Counted from the stretch's first letter, positions 9,976-22,300 are shown. The stretch: 64,000 bases of DNA from Bryopsis sp. KO-2023 (GCA_030272585.1 BSYQ01000004.1:6448001-6512000), one strand, 5' to 3'. Program-made: numbers and translations. The notes: generated by a model from the letters alone, not told the origin.

Positions 9976-12332
9976 GAGATTGTGATTTGAAACTTTTTGA
10001 CACATAAATTATAACTTTTGAGGGAGAACAATGCATGTGTTTAGCACTGGGAGTCAGCACTGCCAGAGGGTGGCTCCCCTGTTGAGAATATTCTCAATAT
10101 TCCAATATTGGTATTGCGAACAGCACAAAATCTTCAACAGGAAGTGAAGAGTGTTGGTTTCGAAGATTCTTCTTTTTTTCCCAATTTTCAACCTATTAGG
10201 ATGGATTATTTTTTTTAAAACACATGTCTGGAGAGGATGAACGGAACGAAGCAAGCTGTAACTGAGGGATTGACTGTGAACCTAAGATTCTTAAAAAAAC
10301 TGCAGCGACTTCTTTATATTGTGAACTGGCTTCTCTATCACATGTGAAATCTTCCGAGAAATTTTGAGTTGTTGATTGATGCAATGTTGACGTTTTTGCT
10401 GGGCCTTGTCCAGCAGATCCGATGGCTGCAGTAAGATCTCCACAGATTGCAGTACCCAATACACACTGATAGGATGTGCAGGGAGTCTTCAATACATGCA
10501 AGTTTAGATTAAATCTGTGGTTGATGGGTCGTCATTATGTTTTGCCCAGGTTGAACTCTTCTTTCACCTGACAGCAACAACAATGAAAGGGTAACCGCTG
10601 CCAGTATTCTAGCTTGCCCCTCTTAGGACAGCTATTTTTCCTGTGTCCTGTGAGGCATCGTTTACTTCCGGCTTCTTCGTGTGTAATCATGATTGATTTG
10701 ATTTACTTCCTGTGCCTTGTTTGTATTGCTGCTTCCCAAGCGGTCTTCTCAAGTATATCAAAAGGTTTTAGATTCCTGCTGGGTCTGTGAGTTCAGTGAA
10801 TGGAAAATCTGAAGTCCACAATGGCGAAGCATTAGAATTAAGCGTTGGAAGTAAAAGGGATGCTAAAATACACTGTCTGCTGGCCATAGAGATAAAATGA
10901 CTACAGCTCATGTTCATGGAGTTCAATTTTCAATTTTAAGTGAGGTCTTAAGAAATCAAATGGAGACAGCAAGTTCCCGGTCCCCCCTCTCCCCCCCAAA
11001 ACTGAAGAGTAACCAACAATTGGTTGAACACAACCTCAACACTGCATGCAATCTGTGGATCTTTGTTAGTTAATTTCCCTACCAACCATTTTCCTTCTGA
11101 GTCTATATCGGTGATTTTGGACATGACTTCCAAACCCCCAAGCATTGCTATTTGCTGCTGGGAGTACTATTCCGAACCACATTTTGGCAAGAAAGAAAGG
11201 ACATGTTTTCAGCAGGAGATGATAAAACTTCTGCGGAACATTTGACGGGATGCATTCAATCCACACACAACTCAGAAAAGCAAGCAAAAAGAAACAAGTG
11301 TGTTTACTTACACCTATATATCTGTATTTTTTTTTTTTTTTGTTTGAATCCATTCGTTGTGGCTTTTTCCTTCCTGTGCTCTTGAAACCCCTTTCGACCA
11401 AAGACCTCATGGAGAGAGGGAAAAACGCATGGAGGTTTTAAAAAAGAAAAAAAAAGAAAAGAAAAGACAGTTTCAGTCCCTAAAACAACATATGCTCAGT
11501 ACTACCCCTTCACTTTAAAAAAAAAAAAAAAAAGAGCAGCACCTTTTTTTGCTCTCTCTCTGTCTCTCTCTTTTTTTTTTTTTTCATTTGATAAATTCAT
11601 GCCCTTCGTTAAAGGCAGTTCAATATGTGTTGTTAAATTCGTTAAAAAAAAAAAGAAAAAAAAAAAGAAAGAAGATTGTACTCAAATGCGTTTTTTTTTT
11701 CCCTCTCTTTTTTTTTCGTGCGCAACTCCACCAGCTCTTTTTTCCCAATTGCCCTCACTTTTTTTTTTTCAAACCCCCCTCCCCCTCGATCGACTCTTTT
11801 TCAAAAAAGAAAAGACACAAGCAACCAAATCAAACCCCTTCCCCATAATCCCCATTCTTGATGATAATTTTTTCGATCCATTTCTCTTTTCCTTTTTTTT
11901 TTGTTTGTTTGCAAAAACAAACCCTGTTTTTTTTCCTTCGCAAACATTTTACGAATCACTCCCCCTATTTTCCCATCCTCGAGTGAATCAGGGAAGGGAA
12001 AAAAAAGAAAAGAAAAGCCTATAACGAACACCATTACACCACCGTCATTCATATCTCAATCAACGACCCCACCCACTCCACCCCACCCACCCGAACCACC
12101 TATATATAGACACAAATTCAAAAAGAAGGTGAAAAAAAAAAAAACCCTCAAACAATCCGCACACAAAGCTGCATTGTTCTTTTTTCGTCAAGGATCGATT
12201 CCAGATTTTTCTCCTTGATATCTTCTCGTGTTTTTTTTTCTTCTCCCCCTCTTCGTCTGTTTGCCTTCGCCGTTAAGCAATTTGCTTTTTTTTTTCTCTT
12301 TCTTTTTTTTTCTTCTTCCTGTGTCTTTAGCA
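9976..12332. other. Intergenic region with pyrimidine-rich low-complexity tract
   Basis: No supported gene. A ~30-bp insertion framed by TTTACTTCC direct repeats lies at 10661-10710 (listed separately). From about 11520 to 12330 the plus strand is dominated by T/C homopolymers and short A runs. On the RAD23 sense strand (minus) this is an A/G-rich region just past the stop codon, so it probably covers the RAD23 3' untranslated and termination zone. The ORFs across it are Lys/Phe/Pro-rich artefacts of the homopolymers. Confidence 0.5.
10661..10710 (+). mobile_element. ~32-bp insertion flanked by 9-bp direct repeats (copy 1)
   Basis: The sequence TTTACTTCC occurs at 10661-10669 and again at 10702-10710. 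Between them lies a 32-nt segment beginning GGCTTCTTCGTGTGTAATCA and ending in GATT/GATTTGA. The same segment, 26 nt exact, recurs at 17420-17445, flanked there by a different direct repeat. Two near-identical cores each framed by its own duplicated flank is the signature of a transposed sequence. Variable duplication length (9 and 13 bp) and a short repetitive 3' tail fit a severely 5'-truncated non-LTR retrotransposon tail better than a DNA transposon. Confidence 0.55.
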
Positions 12333-15300
12333 TCACAAATCATTGCCATGCTCCAATAGATAGTTAGCAGCGAGGTCCTCGTCTTTATCGCAAATGAAAA
12401 AAGCTTCGATGCACAGCGTCCTGTCGAAACCCAGCGCTTCCAATCGATCAATGGCCGCCTCGTCTTCCGGCGAGACTTCAATATCCTCAACTGCAATAGG
12501 GGGTGAAAAAAATAAAAATAAGATACTTAGTTCTTTATTCTAGTTGACAGTGCAAATCAATCCAAGCTCATTCTCACACAAAACTGTGCCTTGCAATTCC
12601 TACTGGAATTCCATGCCCACAATTCGACACCCACAAAACATAGAGCCCCAGAACCCGGCATTTATTTATTGAGCAGTGCAGAGCAGAAAGATAATATGAA
12701 ACGCATGTTTCAATCACCGAATTCTTTTCTCACTCTTCCTTTTTAATTCGAATGTATACTATTTCTGGATCGAATGGCACCAATATTGACCAAAATGAAG
12801 GAGCAAAAGAAATGGCAGGGAAATCTTCCATTCATCACTTTCAAACAAATGCCTTTTCTCAACTTTGTTTTTCATGGCATGCCTTTTTGGCTTTTTATCG
12901 CATTGAACAAAATTTTGCAACAGATTAACATGTACACTGTTGCTTCTTGTCTTTTCCCCAACTCACCAGGTGCCGCTCCTTCATGCAACTGCATCAAGCC
13001 TTGGGCAGCCTCCGCCACCTCTCCACCCTGAACACCACAACCAAAAACTCATCCCCACTTCTCACCTACTTTCACTTTTCCTGAAATCCAAATCACCCAA
13101 CCCCCCCCCCCCCCCCACCACACACACACACCTGTTGCTCCTCCGTGAGTAGCCGCAAGAAATCCTGCTGATTGTCGTTGATTTGTCTGAACAGATCTGG
13201 GTTGCTCTTCCCGAGTTCTTGAAGCATGGGCTCCAGGATGTGGGGGTTTTGTGCTACCATCTGCCGTAATGCATGAAACTGAGGGCTGTTGCGTAAGAAG
13301 TCCAAAGGCCTGGCTCCAGGTGGACCGACGGCAGCAGCTCCAGCACCAGGAGCTCCGGCAGCAGGGGCACCCCCGACTGCACCACCCCCCTGATGCAATC
13401 AATAATGTATAACATCAGCAAACACCCCATTCTTTTCTCAGTTGTCCACATTTCAATGACAAACCTCTTGCTTTTCTTGGATTGTTTTTGCTTGTGGAGG
13501 CACATCCGTCCAGGTTTTATCTTCATAGCTAGATCGGCCCATGGAATTGCTGGAAAAAACTTCTGAGGTATTCACCATAAGGAAACATAGGGCAAATCTG
13601 CATACGATGTTTTTATTCATAACAGATCGGAAAACTGATTTTTGCTTGCCATTGGATTTCACACCCTTGGTGTCCACCCATCGTACACTCGACCCCCCCC
13701 CGATTTTACCCACACAATTCTCCACACGTGAATGACTTATATGAACTATGAACCCGCATCAATTTCCCATGCATCCACTTACGAACATATCGAGGGGCTG
13801 AGTGTTGGGTCCAGTCGGAGGCGCTGGTTGTTGCGGCTGCTGCTGTTGTTGGGGTGCATTCTGCCCAGCCGCCGGTTGGGCTGGCATTTCCGGAATGCCG
13901 TTCATCAGATATTCCACCGCTCTGTCGGGATTGTTAAACGCCGACCGCATGGCGCGCTCCACTTGATCACGAGGGAAGCCCATCTCGCAAATCTGAAGCC
14001 AAAAACCAAAAGGGTGTTTGAATGCTGGAAAACAAACGATGAGCGCTTCTGGTTTAAAAAAAACCAAAGATGGCAAAACCAAAGAGGGGGAGGATGTTGG
14101 GGATAGAAGTGAATCACTCAGATCAGAATATGTATATGCTTTTGAAATTGGATTGACTTTACACAAGGCCAAAAGGCCGAGTGCAGCCCGTTCATGAAAA
14201 TGTGTTACAGACTGACTGAGAAGTAAAACCACCGGGTCATCCAAATGTACATATCTAGCTCTCTACCCCAACCCCCAGAAAAAAAAAATATATATGTATT
14301 AATCAGGATCAATGCTCAGTGCCTCAATGTGGCTTGTTTGAGTGGTGGATGGGCCGCAGGGGTTCTGCAGACTTCATATACTACAACCCAGTTAAGGGCT
14401 CAAATTCAAGGAAAGGACGTGTTACCTGGTTGATGGAGTTTTGGAGAGCACTTCCGATGGCAAAATTCGATGCTGCTTGTCCATATTGACTCTCATCACC
14501 ACCAGCTGCTGCTGCAACAGGCTCCTCCACTGGCGTCGATGGTGGGGCCGTCTCGGTGTCCATTGCATCCTCCGTATTTGTCGCAGCTACAGGTGCAGGT
14601 GCTGGTGCTCTGCAACCAACACATATACACACACTCCGTCTCTCCTTCTTGCTGTTTGCTTATTTACATGATTCAAATTTATGGTGCAGCCAATCCACCC
14701 AGAGAAACATTTGGGCCTCTCTCCTATGTCTTTCCTGATGCTACCAAACAGGGGATGGCTTCCACCCTCTGTTTTCAGGGCAAAACAATGACCCTGTACA
14801 CCCCGCGACATTTTTTCGATAGTCTGATTGCTTTTAACCTCCAGGGGCTGATTCCTCACTTGTTCATTGTTCAATCAGCTGCATCTCCACAGCCTTGCTA
14901 AACGTTTTCTTTCTTTGCATATTCAATCAAGTGCTGGAAAGTGCCTCTAAAGATCGACTTCTTATCGACTATTAGACCTAGTTCTGCTGAGAGGTCCAGC
15001 AGGTTCCATCTGTTGGCACTGAGCCTTATTGTGGATTGAAATTGAATCAAGCTATGCCAGCGTGTAATGCAGCATGTTCTCGCATAATCGATGTAAATAC
15101 TTATACTTATAATAATCATATCATAAATATTATAATTGATATGAATAATTGGATAATTTTCTTTCAAAACAGGGAGTAATGCTTACGCTGGTGGGGCTCT
15201 TTCTTGAGTGGCTGCTGGAGCAGGTGCAGGAGCCTGGTTTCCAGTCAAAATAAAAAACAAAGAAAAAAAATCACCCATCCGACCCCACTTTTTTTTTCCT

Positions 15301-16632
15301 CTTCGATATCTCCTCGAGGCAACCAATTCTTAGATGTGGTCAATGATCAACCATGAAAGAAATAGGAGTTCTGGGGGATGTGATAATCATTACTAGGAAA
15401 CTCATGATTTTATCGACTTCGAAGCTTCACTACGAGGTGACAGCCAAAACAAATTGAAAAGAATCAACAAAATGAAGCGCTCAGGGGGGAGGGGGGGCAT
15501 AGCGAAGGGATTTGACATGTTGGATTATAAAATCCATGGCAATAATAGATTTAGTGTTGAGAATTCACTGACCGGCATGGACGTCTCTCCAGCTGTGGTA
15601 GGTTTTGCAGGTTCAGGTGGAGTTGCGGCAGCAGGGCCCGCCTGGACAGAATTTAAATTTTAAATTTCAGCATGAACTTTCCTTCCCCTCTGTGGGAGTG
15701 GTTTTACATAGAGGATAAAAAAACAACAGGCAATGGGTTGAATGTGTTGCAACCAGAGGGAAATTTGGAGTGGAAATCCTTCCATGAAACTGGTTGCTAC
15801 TACCTTTGAAACCATCACCACCACAAAGCTATCCTCCACAATTCCAGCCGCGGCAAGCGCGTCTGGGTCCTTTAGCACCTGAACAAAAATAAGAAAATAA
15901 GAAAACATGTGGGCGCTTTCTTTGGTTGGGAAGGAGGGATTACAACAAGGACGCGATAAAAATAGATCCGCAACAAGCAGGAAAAGAGAAAAAAAAGAAA
16001 AAGAAACAGCAACGTAACCACGTCGAAACGCGAAGAGGATTCTCGCTCACCTTTCCTTTATGGATTACCATCAGGTTCTCTTTCCGGAAAGCGTCGCCCT
16101 GGGTTTCCTGTATTTTTTCCTTTACATCGCCAACCTTGATTTGAAAGAAGGAAAAGAAATGAGAGCAACAAACAGACCCGCCTGGATTTTCTGGTTCGTG
16201 TCCGGGGAGGGGGACACATACAGAAACGAAAGCCAGCAAAACTGTGAGATGTCAGGAGGGGAAAGACGACGCGTTGCTTCAAAATATCTTGGGCCCGACC
16301 CCACGTGGGTTGGACACCCTCCCCCCCCTAAAAAAACCTTCCCAGTTCCTTGATCTGGGATCACAGCCCTTTCCCCCTGGCAAAAGGACAATTTTCATCA
16401 TAGGCACTGAAACACGGTGGAGAGATCTCTCCTTCGAGGATCTCGTTCTTCCCTCCTCCCACCCCCCAAAAAATAATAGTAATAAACAAAACAATAAGAG
16501 AACACCCCAAGAAACTCTGTCGACGAGTTCTGAGAGGGACACGGAATCGCATCGATCGGGCAACACCTTGGCGCTCTGGTCCACTTCCACGTTGAAAGAA
16601 GTACCGGTAACAGTCTTGACGACCAACTTCAT
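12333..16632 (-). CDS. RAD23: RAD23 ubiquitin receptor / proteasome shuttle
   Basis: RAD23 carries polyubiquitinated proteins to the 26S proteasome and stabilises the XPC/Rad4 damage sensor. Ten exons close in phase: 16567-16632, 16051-16134, 15804-15878, 15573-15641, 15187-15233, 14426-14609, 13783-13992, 13132-13389, 12967-13027 and 12333-12490, giving 403 residues. Residues 1-75 form the ubiquitin-like domain ([18 protein letters not shown] to [10 protein letters not shown]), cut exactly by three exons. An Ala/Pro-rich linker (to ~150) is followed by UBA1 ([20 protein letters not shown], ~176-215) and a Gln-rich linker. The XPC-binding STI1-like domain ([20 protein letters not shown], ~275-327) comes next. 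The C-terminal UBA2 spans ~355-401 ([20 protein letters not shown] to [10 protein letters not shown]). All four hallmark domains are present in normal order and the length matches the family. The extra exon-like stretch at 13453-13551 was left out because it breaks phase. Confidence 0.96.
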
Positions 16633-17477
16633 TTTTCGACCCGCGTTGGCAAAACGCAGAAAGGCAGGTTTTGCGCAGGAGAGAGTGGAAGGTGCCCACC
16701 CAAAATGCGACGGAATGCGACACGAAATTGCAATGATGACTTCGCCAACCCACACCGATTTGAATTTGACAGAATCAGGATGTGTCTTTTCTTTCGAAAT
16801 CAGAATCGAAATGTGTTCTGGGCTTGCTGTTTGCAGTGGAGAGCAGTTTGATTATGGATTGTAACGGAGGAACGGTCGCACAGTTGCTGGAAGTTTGGCT
16901 GGCTCGGTTCGAACTGCTGCGAGCGTTGTGGAGAGGATTAAAAAGACACCAGAATTGACTACAGTCAGATCACTGTTCAGACTTTTGTGGCCTGGGCTTT
17001 TGCATAAGTCCACATGATTTTTGGTTTGGTTCAGAATCAAGAGCTGCATCCGCCGAGAAACTGTGCTTTGGCGAACGTGCAAACGGTTGTTGATCGCTCG
17101 AAATAGTGCTGCACAGGTCGCCTCCAACACTCGAATGTTTTATGTTTGCCGGGTTCAAACATTCATCACTGCTTTTCCCCCGTCCATCAAAAGTATTTTG
17201 TGGCTATGTGGCGCTCCATCCGAACAAAGCAATACCTGCAGCGTTCCGTATTTACAATTCAGCCCACACTGAATTCACAAGGATTGGGGATTGGGATTCT
17301 AAAGTCATCGAACGATCCCACGAGAAAAAAGCAGCATTCGAATCCAGAAGGCGAACCGAAACGTGCATGGGTTCCATCAAAACATCGTCCTTTCCAGCGT
17401 CTGCTCGTTGTACAACCGAGCGGCTTCTTCGTGTGTAATCATGATTTGATTCGTTGTACAACCTCGTACGAATGGTT
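16633..17477. other. Region upstream of RAD23, up to the repeat block
   Basis: It should hold the RAD23 promoter (minus-strand gene starting at 16632). No gene is supported. A 26-nt repeat and its 13-bp flanking duplications lie at 17405-17463 (separate entry). Base composition becomes more G+C rich towards 17478, where the repeat element begins. Confidence 0.45.
17405..17463 (+). mobile_element. ~33-bp insertion flanked by 13-bp direct repeats (copy 2)
   Basis: TCGTTGTACAACC occurs at 17405-17417 and again at 17451-17463. The 33 nt between contain GGCTTCTTCGTGTGTAATCA followed by TGATTTGAT, the same core as at 10670-10701 but with one four-base tail unit fewer. The flank GTTGTACAAC is itself a palindrome. 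It sits 15 bp left of the start of the 743-bp repeat unit. See copy 1 for the interpretation; chance sharing of a 26-nt core in 64 kb is negligible. Confidence 0.55.
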
Positions 17478-17890
17478 TGGGGAGATAAAACGTTTGGTAA
17501 TCGCCGTGGCTCGCCAACGACTGACGCGACTTCCCCCGTACCCCTCTTTAAGATCGTCGACGGGAGCTAGTCACATCGATTCACCCCTCGTGACAGCGTA
17601 CCCTCGTGAGCAGCCGCTAGACCTGCTGAGTACTGGCACCTGTCCGGATGTTGGCCGCCCCCCAAGCGCTTCTAGGGCCTCCTGGAGCGGGCCCGTGGCC
17701 TTGAAAGACCTATAGTTTCCCACTCAAAGGTTCCAAAGGTTTGGCGACCGCCGGTCTGGGCTTGGGGGCATACAATGCGCCCACATGGATCGGTTTAACC
17801 AATCGGTCCAACCATCCATGTGAGCACTCTAGGTTTGCCCCCGGGTGTACCTTGGCAACACCCCATAAGTATGAAGCCCTACCGAGAGGT

Positions 17891-17914
17891 GCAGGGCCCT
17901 CTTGAGGGCCCTGC
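17891..17914. other. Perfect 11-bp-stem hairpin followed by C-run
   Basis: GCAGGGCCCTC and its exact reverse complement are separated by TT, and a run of C follows. The same hairpin is at 26419-26442. Homology between the short and long units of the repeat element ends a few bases beyond the C-run, so the hairpin marks a breakpoint. Confidence 0.85.
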
Positions 17915-17946
17915 CCCCCCCCGACCAGGGAGTAAAGTAAGATTAT

Positions 17947-17966
17947 GTCGGCCCAATTGGGCCGAC
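17947..17966. other. Perfect 20-nt palindrome
   Basis: GTCGGCCCAATTGGGCCGAC is its own reverse complement. It is in the 65-bp stretch present only in the short unit of the repeat element. Confidence 0.85.
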
Positions 17967-18581
17967 CAACCTTTGAGATGGGTGGGTGGGTGGAAGTTTT
18001 TCTTTGCTTGGACAAAGAGCGCGCCTTACCAAAAGCTGTATCGGTACCCCCGAATCCACCTCTTTTAAACCTGGATCCCGTCGCTTCAGCTGAATGACAG
18101 AAAAGCACAAAGCGTCATTCCCCGAGATGACTCGTCACCTTAGGTAAGCGTGGGTAAAAAACAGAGGTGGATCGATCGTACGCCGTAACAACGACCGTAC
18201 AATACGACCAGACGTTAGTCTGGGGAGATAAAACGTTTGGTAATCGCCGTGGCTCGCCAACGACTGACGCGACTTCCCCCGTACCCCTCTTTAAGATCGT
18301 CGACGGGAGCTAGTCACATCGATTCACCCCTCGTGACAGCGTACCCTCGTCAGCAGCCGCTAGACCTGCTGAGTACTGGCACCTGTCCGGATGTTGGCCG
18401 CCCCCCAGGCGCTTCTAGGGCCTCCTGGAGCGGGCCCGTGGCCTTGAAAGACCTATAGTTTCCCACTCAAAGGTTCCAAAGGTTTGGCGACCGCCGGTCT
18501 GGGCTTGGGGGCATACAATGCGCCCACATGGATCGGTTTAACCAATCGGTCCAACCATCCATGTGAGCACTCTAGGTTTGC

Positions 18582-19094
18582 TGTTATCGCTCGGGAGGAC
18601 TGACGTCCGCGAGCGACGTCTCCTATCTCGGGAAAGAGTGAGGCGGCGGCGGAACGGTCACACAAAATCGCACGGGTCACAGACTCGGGGTCACACAAAC
18701 AGATCACTGAAAAGCAAGGTTACATCAAGCGTCCCATCCTTTAACTCCCAGTTCGACTTTCCCGAGGGTGACTAACCACCCGTAACACTCCCACTACCCT
18801 GATTCACAGCCGCCAGTTCTACTCCTGACTCACTCACACACTCACACACAGGCCCAGACCAAAGCACGTTCCCACTCAGACTCGAACCCAGGATCTCAGT
18901 GTCGCAAGTCCTAATCTGGTTGATCGAACCACTGTCTTGACTCTGTGCTCTTACGGTGGTTTCCTCGCTGTAGTTCGGTAGTACCTCCTTGGGAGGATGC
19001 TGTCATTCACCGGGGATGCATCTGACGCTTCACAGACGTCAGATGCATGACGCTTTTGACGTCTGACGTCCCTGGACGTCAGCAGCTGGTATCA
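18582..19094 (-). repeat. LTR (3' LTR in element orientation)
   Basis: 513 bp, TG...CA ends, reading identical to 25849-26361 over its length. It contains GACGTC-rich inverted repeats near its plus-strand right end (TGACGCTTCACAGACGTCAG and repeated GACGTC). On the minus strand a tRNA-like box B motif, GGGTTCGAGTC, lies at about 18880-18890. Confidence 0.95.
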
Positions 19095-19108
19095 ATTGCC
19101 TCCCCCCT
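19095..19108 (-). other. Polypurine tract of the Gypsy element
   Basis: Minus strand AGGGGGGAGGCAAT directly upstream of the 3' LTR, the expected place for the plus-strand DNA primer. Confidence 0.75.
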
Positions 19109-19350
19109 GGGGGCAGTTGGTGCCCTCACCAAGTATCCATCAAATGCATCCTTCTGATTCTGTAAAAGTAACTCTGAACTAGGGTGATGCAAATCCCAAG
19201 CTCCCTGCACTTCTGAAAGGATAATTAGATCCCCATAAAATCCTTAACCCACAGAAGTTCAGAAAACACTTCACTGCCCTTATGCAACCCATCCCCTAGT
19301 CTCTGGGATTCCTGATCCTTCAGCCACAGAATCAAAAGTGCATCTAACTT

Positions 19351-22300
19351 CTACCTGATCCCAGCTCTCCTCTTATAATCAGCCAGGATCTCTGATGCAT
19401 TCAATAAATTGTCTTGGGGTTCCCAGGTTGCTTCACTAAGTGGATACCCCTTCCAGACTACTAAAAATCTCCTTTTTCTTCCTGAAAACTTATGTCTTAC
19501 TACAGCCTCAACTTCAAATTCCTCTTCTCCCTCAGAATCTAATTCTGCTGGAGGTGCCATTACTTCCCTAGGAAACTTAGCACTTTCCTGAAGTTTTCTC
19601 AACTTTGATACATGAAATACAGGATGTAATTTCCATCCATCTGGTAACACCAATCTATATGCCACAGATCCCACTGCAGCAGCAATAACAAAAGGCCCTA
19701 TATATCTTCTTCTGATTTTCACTGGAATATGTTTCAAGACTGATAAATTCAATGTCTTTGTGGAGAGCAACACCTTTTCTCCCACTTGAAACTGTACATC
19801 CCTCCTTTTCTTATTAGCTTGCTGCCTCATCTTCTCTTGAGCTGTCTTATATCTATCCTTGGCATCATTGATGACTTTCTGCATATGAGATATCATCTCT
19901 TGCACTGATTCTGCTTCAGCTTGAGCTTTTCCAGCCAGTAGATCTCCTGGCAGCTGAGGATGCACCCCATACATCAAGTAGAAGGGGCTGTATCCTGTAG
20001 ATGTGTGTACAGCATTGTTGGCTGCAAATTCAGCCATCCCTAATCCCTGCATCCATGTCTCTGGATGCTCTTCTACATAGGGTCTAAGGAAATTCTCTAG
20101 TGTTCTAATGCTGACTTCACTTTGTCCATCTGTTTGAGGATGAAAGGCTGTGGACATTCTCACTTTCGTGCCCACACATCTCATTAGCTCCTGCCAAAAT
20201 TTACTAGCAAACCTAGTGTCTCTATCACTGATTATCACACTGGGAATCCCATGATTCCTAAAGATGTGATCAAAGAATATCCTTGCATACCCTGGTGCAT
20301 CTATTGTTTTACTACAGGGTATGAACTTCACCATTTTGGTCAATCTATCAACAAAGACTGCAATGGAATCAAATCCATCAACAGGGGGTAAATCAGTCAC
20401 TAGATCAGTAGTGATCTGATCCCATTTCTTATCAGCTACTGGAATAGGTTGCAGCAATCCCTTCTGAGCTCTCAACTCAGGCTTCATTTGCTGGCAAACT
20501 TCACATGTCCTGACATATTCCTGGACATCCTTTTTCATCTCATTCCAGTAGTATTTCCTGGACATCAGCTCCAGAGTTCTCTCTATTCCCAGATGTCCTG
20601 AAATCTGATTATCATGTCCTTCAGTAAGGACTTTCATCCTCAGTTCCTGAGGTACCCATAACTTCATGAGTCCATCCTGAGTTTGATAAATCAATAATCC
20701 TGATTCATTAATTCCATAGCCTGGAATTCTCTCCCCATCCAGTATTTGAGTGTAGATGTCCTTGATCTCAACATCTGCCAGTGTTGCTTGTTCCCAGAGT
20801 GTAATCTCTTCCATACTAGGTTGTAATGAACTCACTACTTTGAGTTCCTGCTCTGCTGGAAGACTTCTTGATAGTGCATCAGCCACTAGATTCATTTTCC
20901 CCTGGATGTACTGAATCTTTGGTTTGATGCTGAGGAAATGTCCTGCTCTCAGCCACCTGGCTTGAGGCCTGGACATCATCTTTTGATCCATGAAATTTGT
21001 TAAAGGCTGGTGGTCTGTAAAGACTGTAACTTCTCCTGGGCAGCCCTCTAAATAGTGCCTCCACTGCATCAAGCAGTAGGCTATTCCCAGGAGTTCCCTT
21101 TCATATACTGAGTAATTCTGTTCTGACTTTGATAATCTCCTACTGCAGAAGGCTATAGGCTGTAATCCAGAGCCATGATCCTGACAAAGGACCCCTCCAG
21201 TTGCTTCTCCAGATGCATCACTAATCACAGTGTAATCTTTCACTGGATTAGGATGGATCAGCACTGGTTTCCCCATCAATGCAGTTTTAAGTGATTGAAA
21301 AGCTTGTTCCTGAGCAGAGCCCCACTCCCACATGACATCCTTTTTAGTTAAGTCATGCAGAGGGCCTGCTATCTTTGCAAAGTCTGGGATGAATCTTCTA
21401 TAGAAGGATACCATCCCCAGAAAACTCCTGACATCAGTAACTGTTTTTAAGGGCTTCCAATCCCTGATTGCCTTAACTTTCACATCCATTGCTGAGATCC
21501 CTTTTTCACTCAACCAAAATCCACAGAAATCTGTTTCCTTCACACAGATTTCACTTTTGGTGGCCTTGGCAAACAGACTATACTTCTGTAGCCTGGCTAA
21601 GACTGCTGCTAAATGCTCTACATGCTCAGAGATGCTCTTAGAATAGATTAAGAGATCATCAATGAAGATTAGCACAAAGATATCCAGCATATCCTTGAAG
21701 ATATCATTAACCATGTTCATGTATTGTGCTGGAGCATTAGTAAGTCCAAAGGAAAGCACTTTGAACTGATAGTGTCCAAATCTGCTTCTAAAGGCAGTCT
21801 TAGGCCTGTCCTCTTCCCTTAGAGGCATCTGCCAGTAGCCTGATCTCAAGTCAATCTTTGTGAAATATTTTGCCCCATGCACCCTGTCAATCATCTCCTC
21901 TGGTAAGGGCAGAGGATATCTATTTTTGATGGTTTTCTTATTGAGCCATCTATAATCCAGGCACATCCTGAGCCCCCCATCTTTCTTAGGGACAAACAGG
22001 ATGGGTGCCCCAAATGGTGATTGTGATGGTTCAATGAAATCCATCTCTAACAGATAATCTAACTGTCTTTTAACCTCATCTAACTCAAGAGGAGACAGTT
22101 TGTATAGGGGTCTATACATGGGTTCTGTACCCTCCTCCAGATCAATCCTGAATTCATGACCCAGTCTGATAGGAGGTACACCTTTAGGCAAATCTTTTGC
22201 AAATACTTTTCTGTACTGAGTCAGTACTTCCTTAATCCTGGGATCCATATCCTCTTGCAGGATTTCCTGTAGATCATCCCCTTCCCTTTGTTCTGGGATT

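Larger units (their letters stand above)
17478..18220 (+). repeat. Repeat element, short unit (743 bp)
   Basis: The unit begins TGGGGAGATAAAACGTTTGG and recurs from 18221 with only two base differences seen over about 360 bp (G/C at 17609 or its twin, A/G near 17666). Its first ~450 bp (17478-17929) match 18221-18581 plus 26362-26449. Its last ~225 bp (about 17995-18220) match 30251-30476. Between these parts it has 65 bp of its own, including a perfect 20-nt palindrome. It also carries a perfect 11-bp-stem hairpin (17891-17914) and a terminal hairpin CCAGAC-GTTA-GTCTGG (18208-18223). No conserved protein is encoded: the shared ORF ending VALKDL has no recognisable motif. It holds the empty version of the Gypsy insertion site (TTTGC at 17834-17838). 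Confidence 0.8.

Noticed and set aside
11549..12024. Several Lys/Phe/Pro-rich ORFs
   Set aside because: Products of T, A and C homopolymers downstream of RAD23.
13453..13551. Exon-like stretch ([14 protein letters not shown]) within a RAD23 intron
   Set aside because: No acceptor gives the correct phase. Direct joining of 13783 to 13389 keeps phase and family order.
17146..17715. 189-codon plus ORF ending in the repeat unit
   Set aside because: It crosses the boundary of the repeat element and only its last part is shared by the second copy; no protein motif is visible.
17891..18223. Helitron-like 3' hairpin in the repeat element
   Set aside because: The terminal hairpin exists, but there is no CTRR end, no TC start that fits, and no Rep/helicase, so the Helitron label is not supported.
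18860..18945. A true tRNA gene in the LTR
   Set aside because: The anticodon stem and T-stem do not pair properly by hand; only box-like motifs remain.
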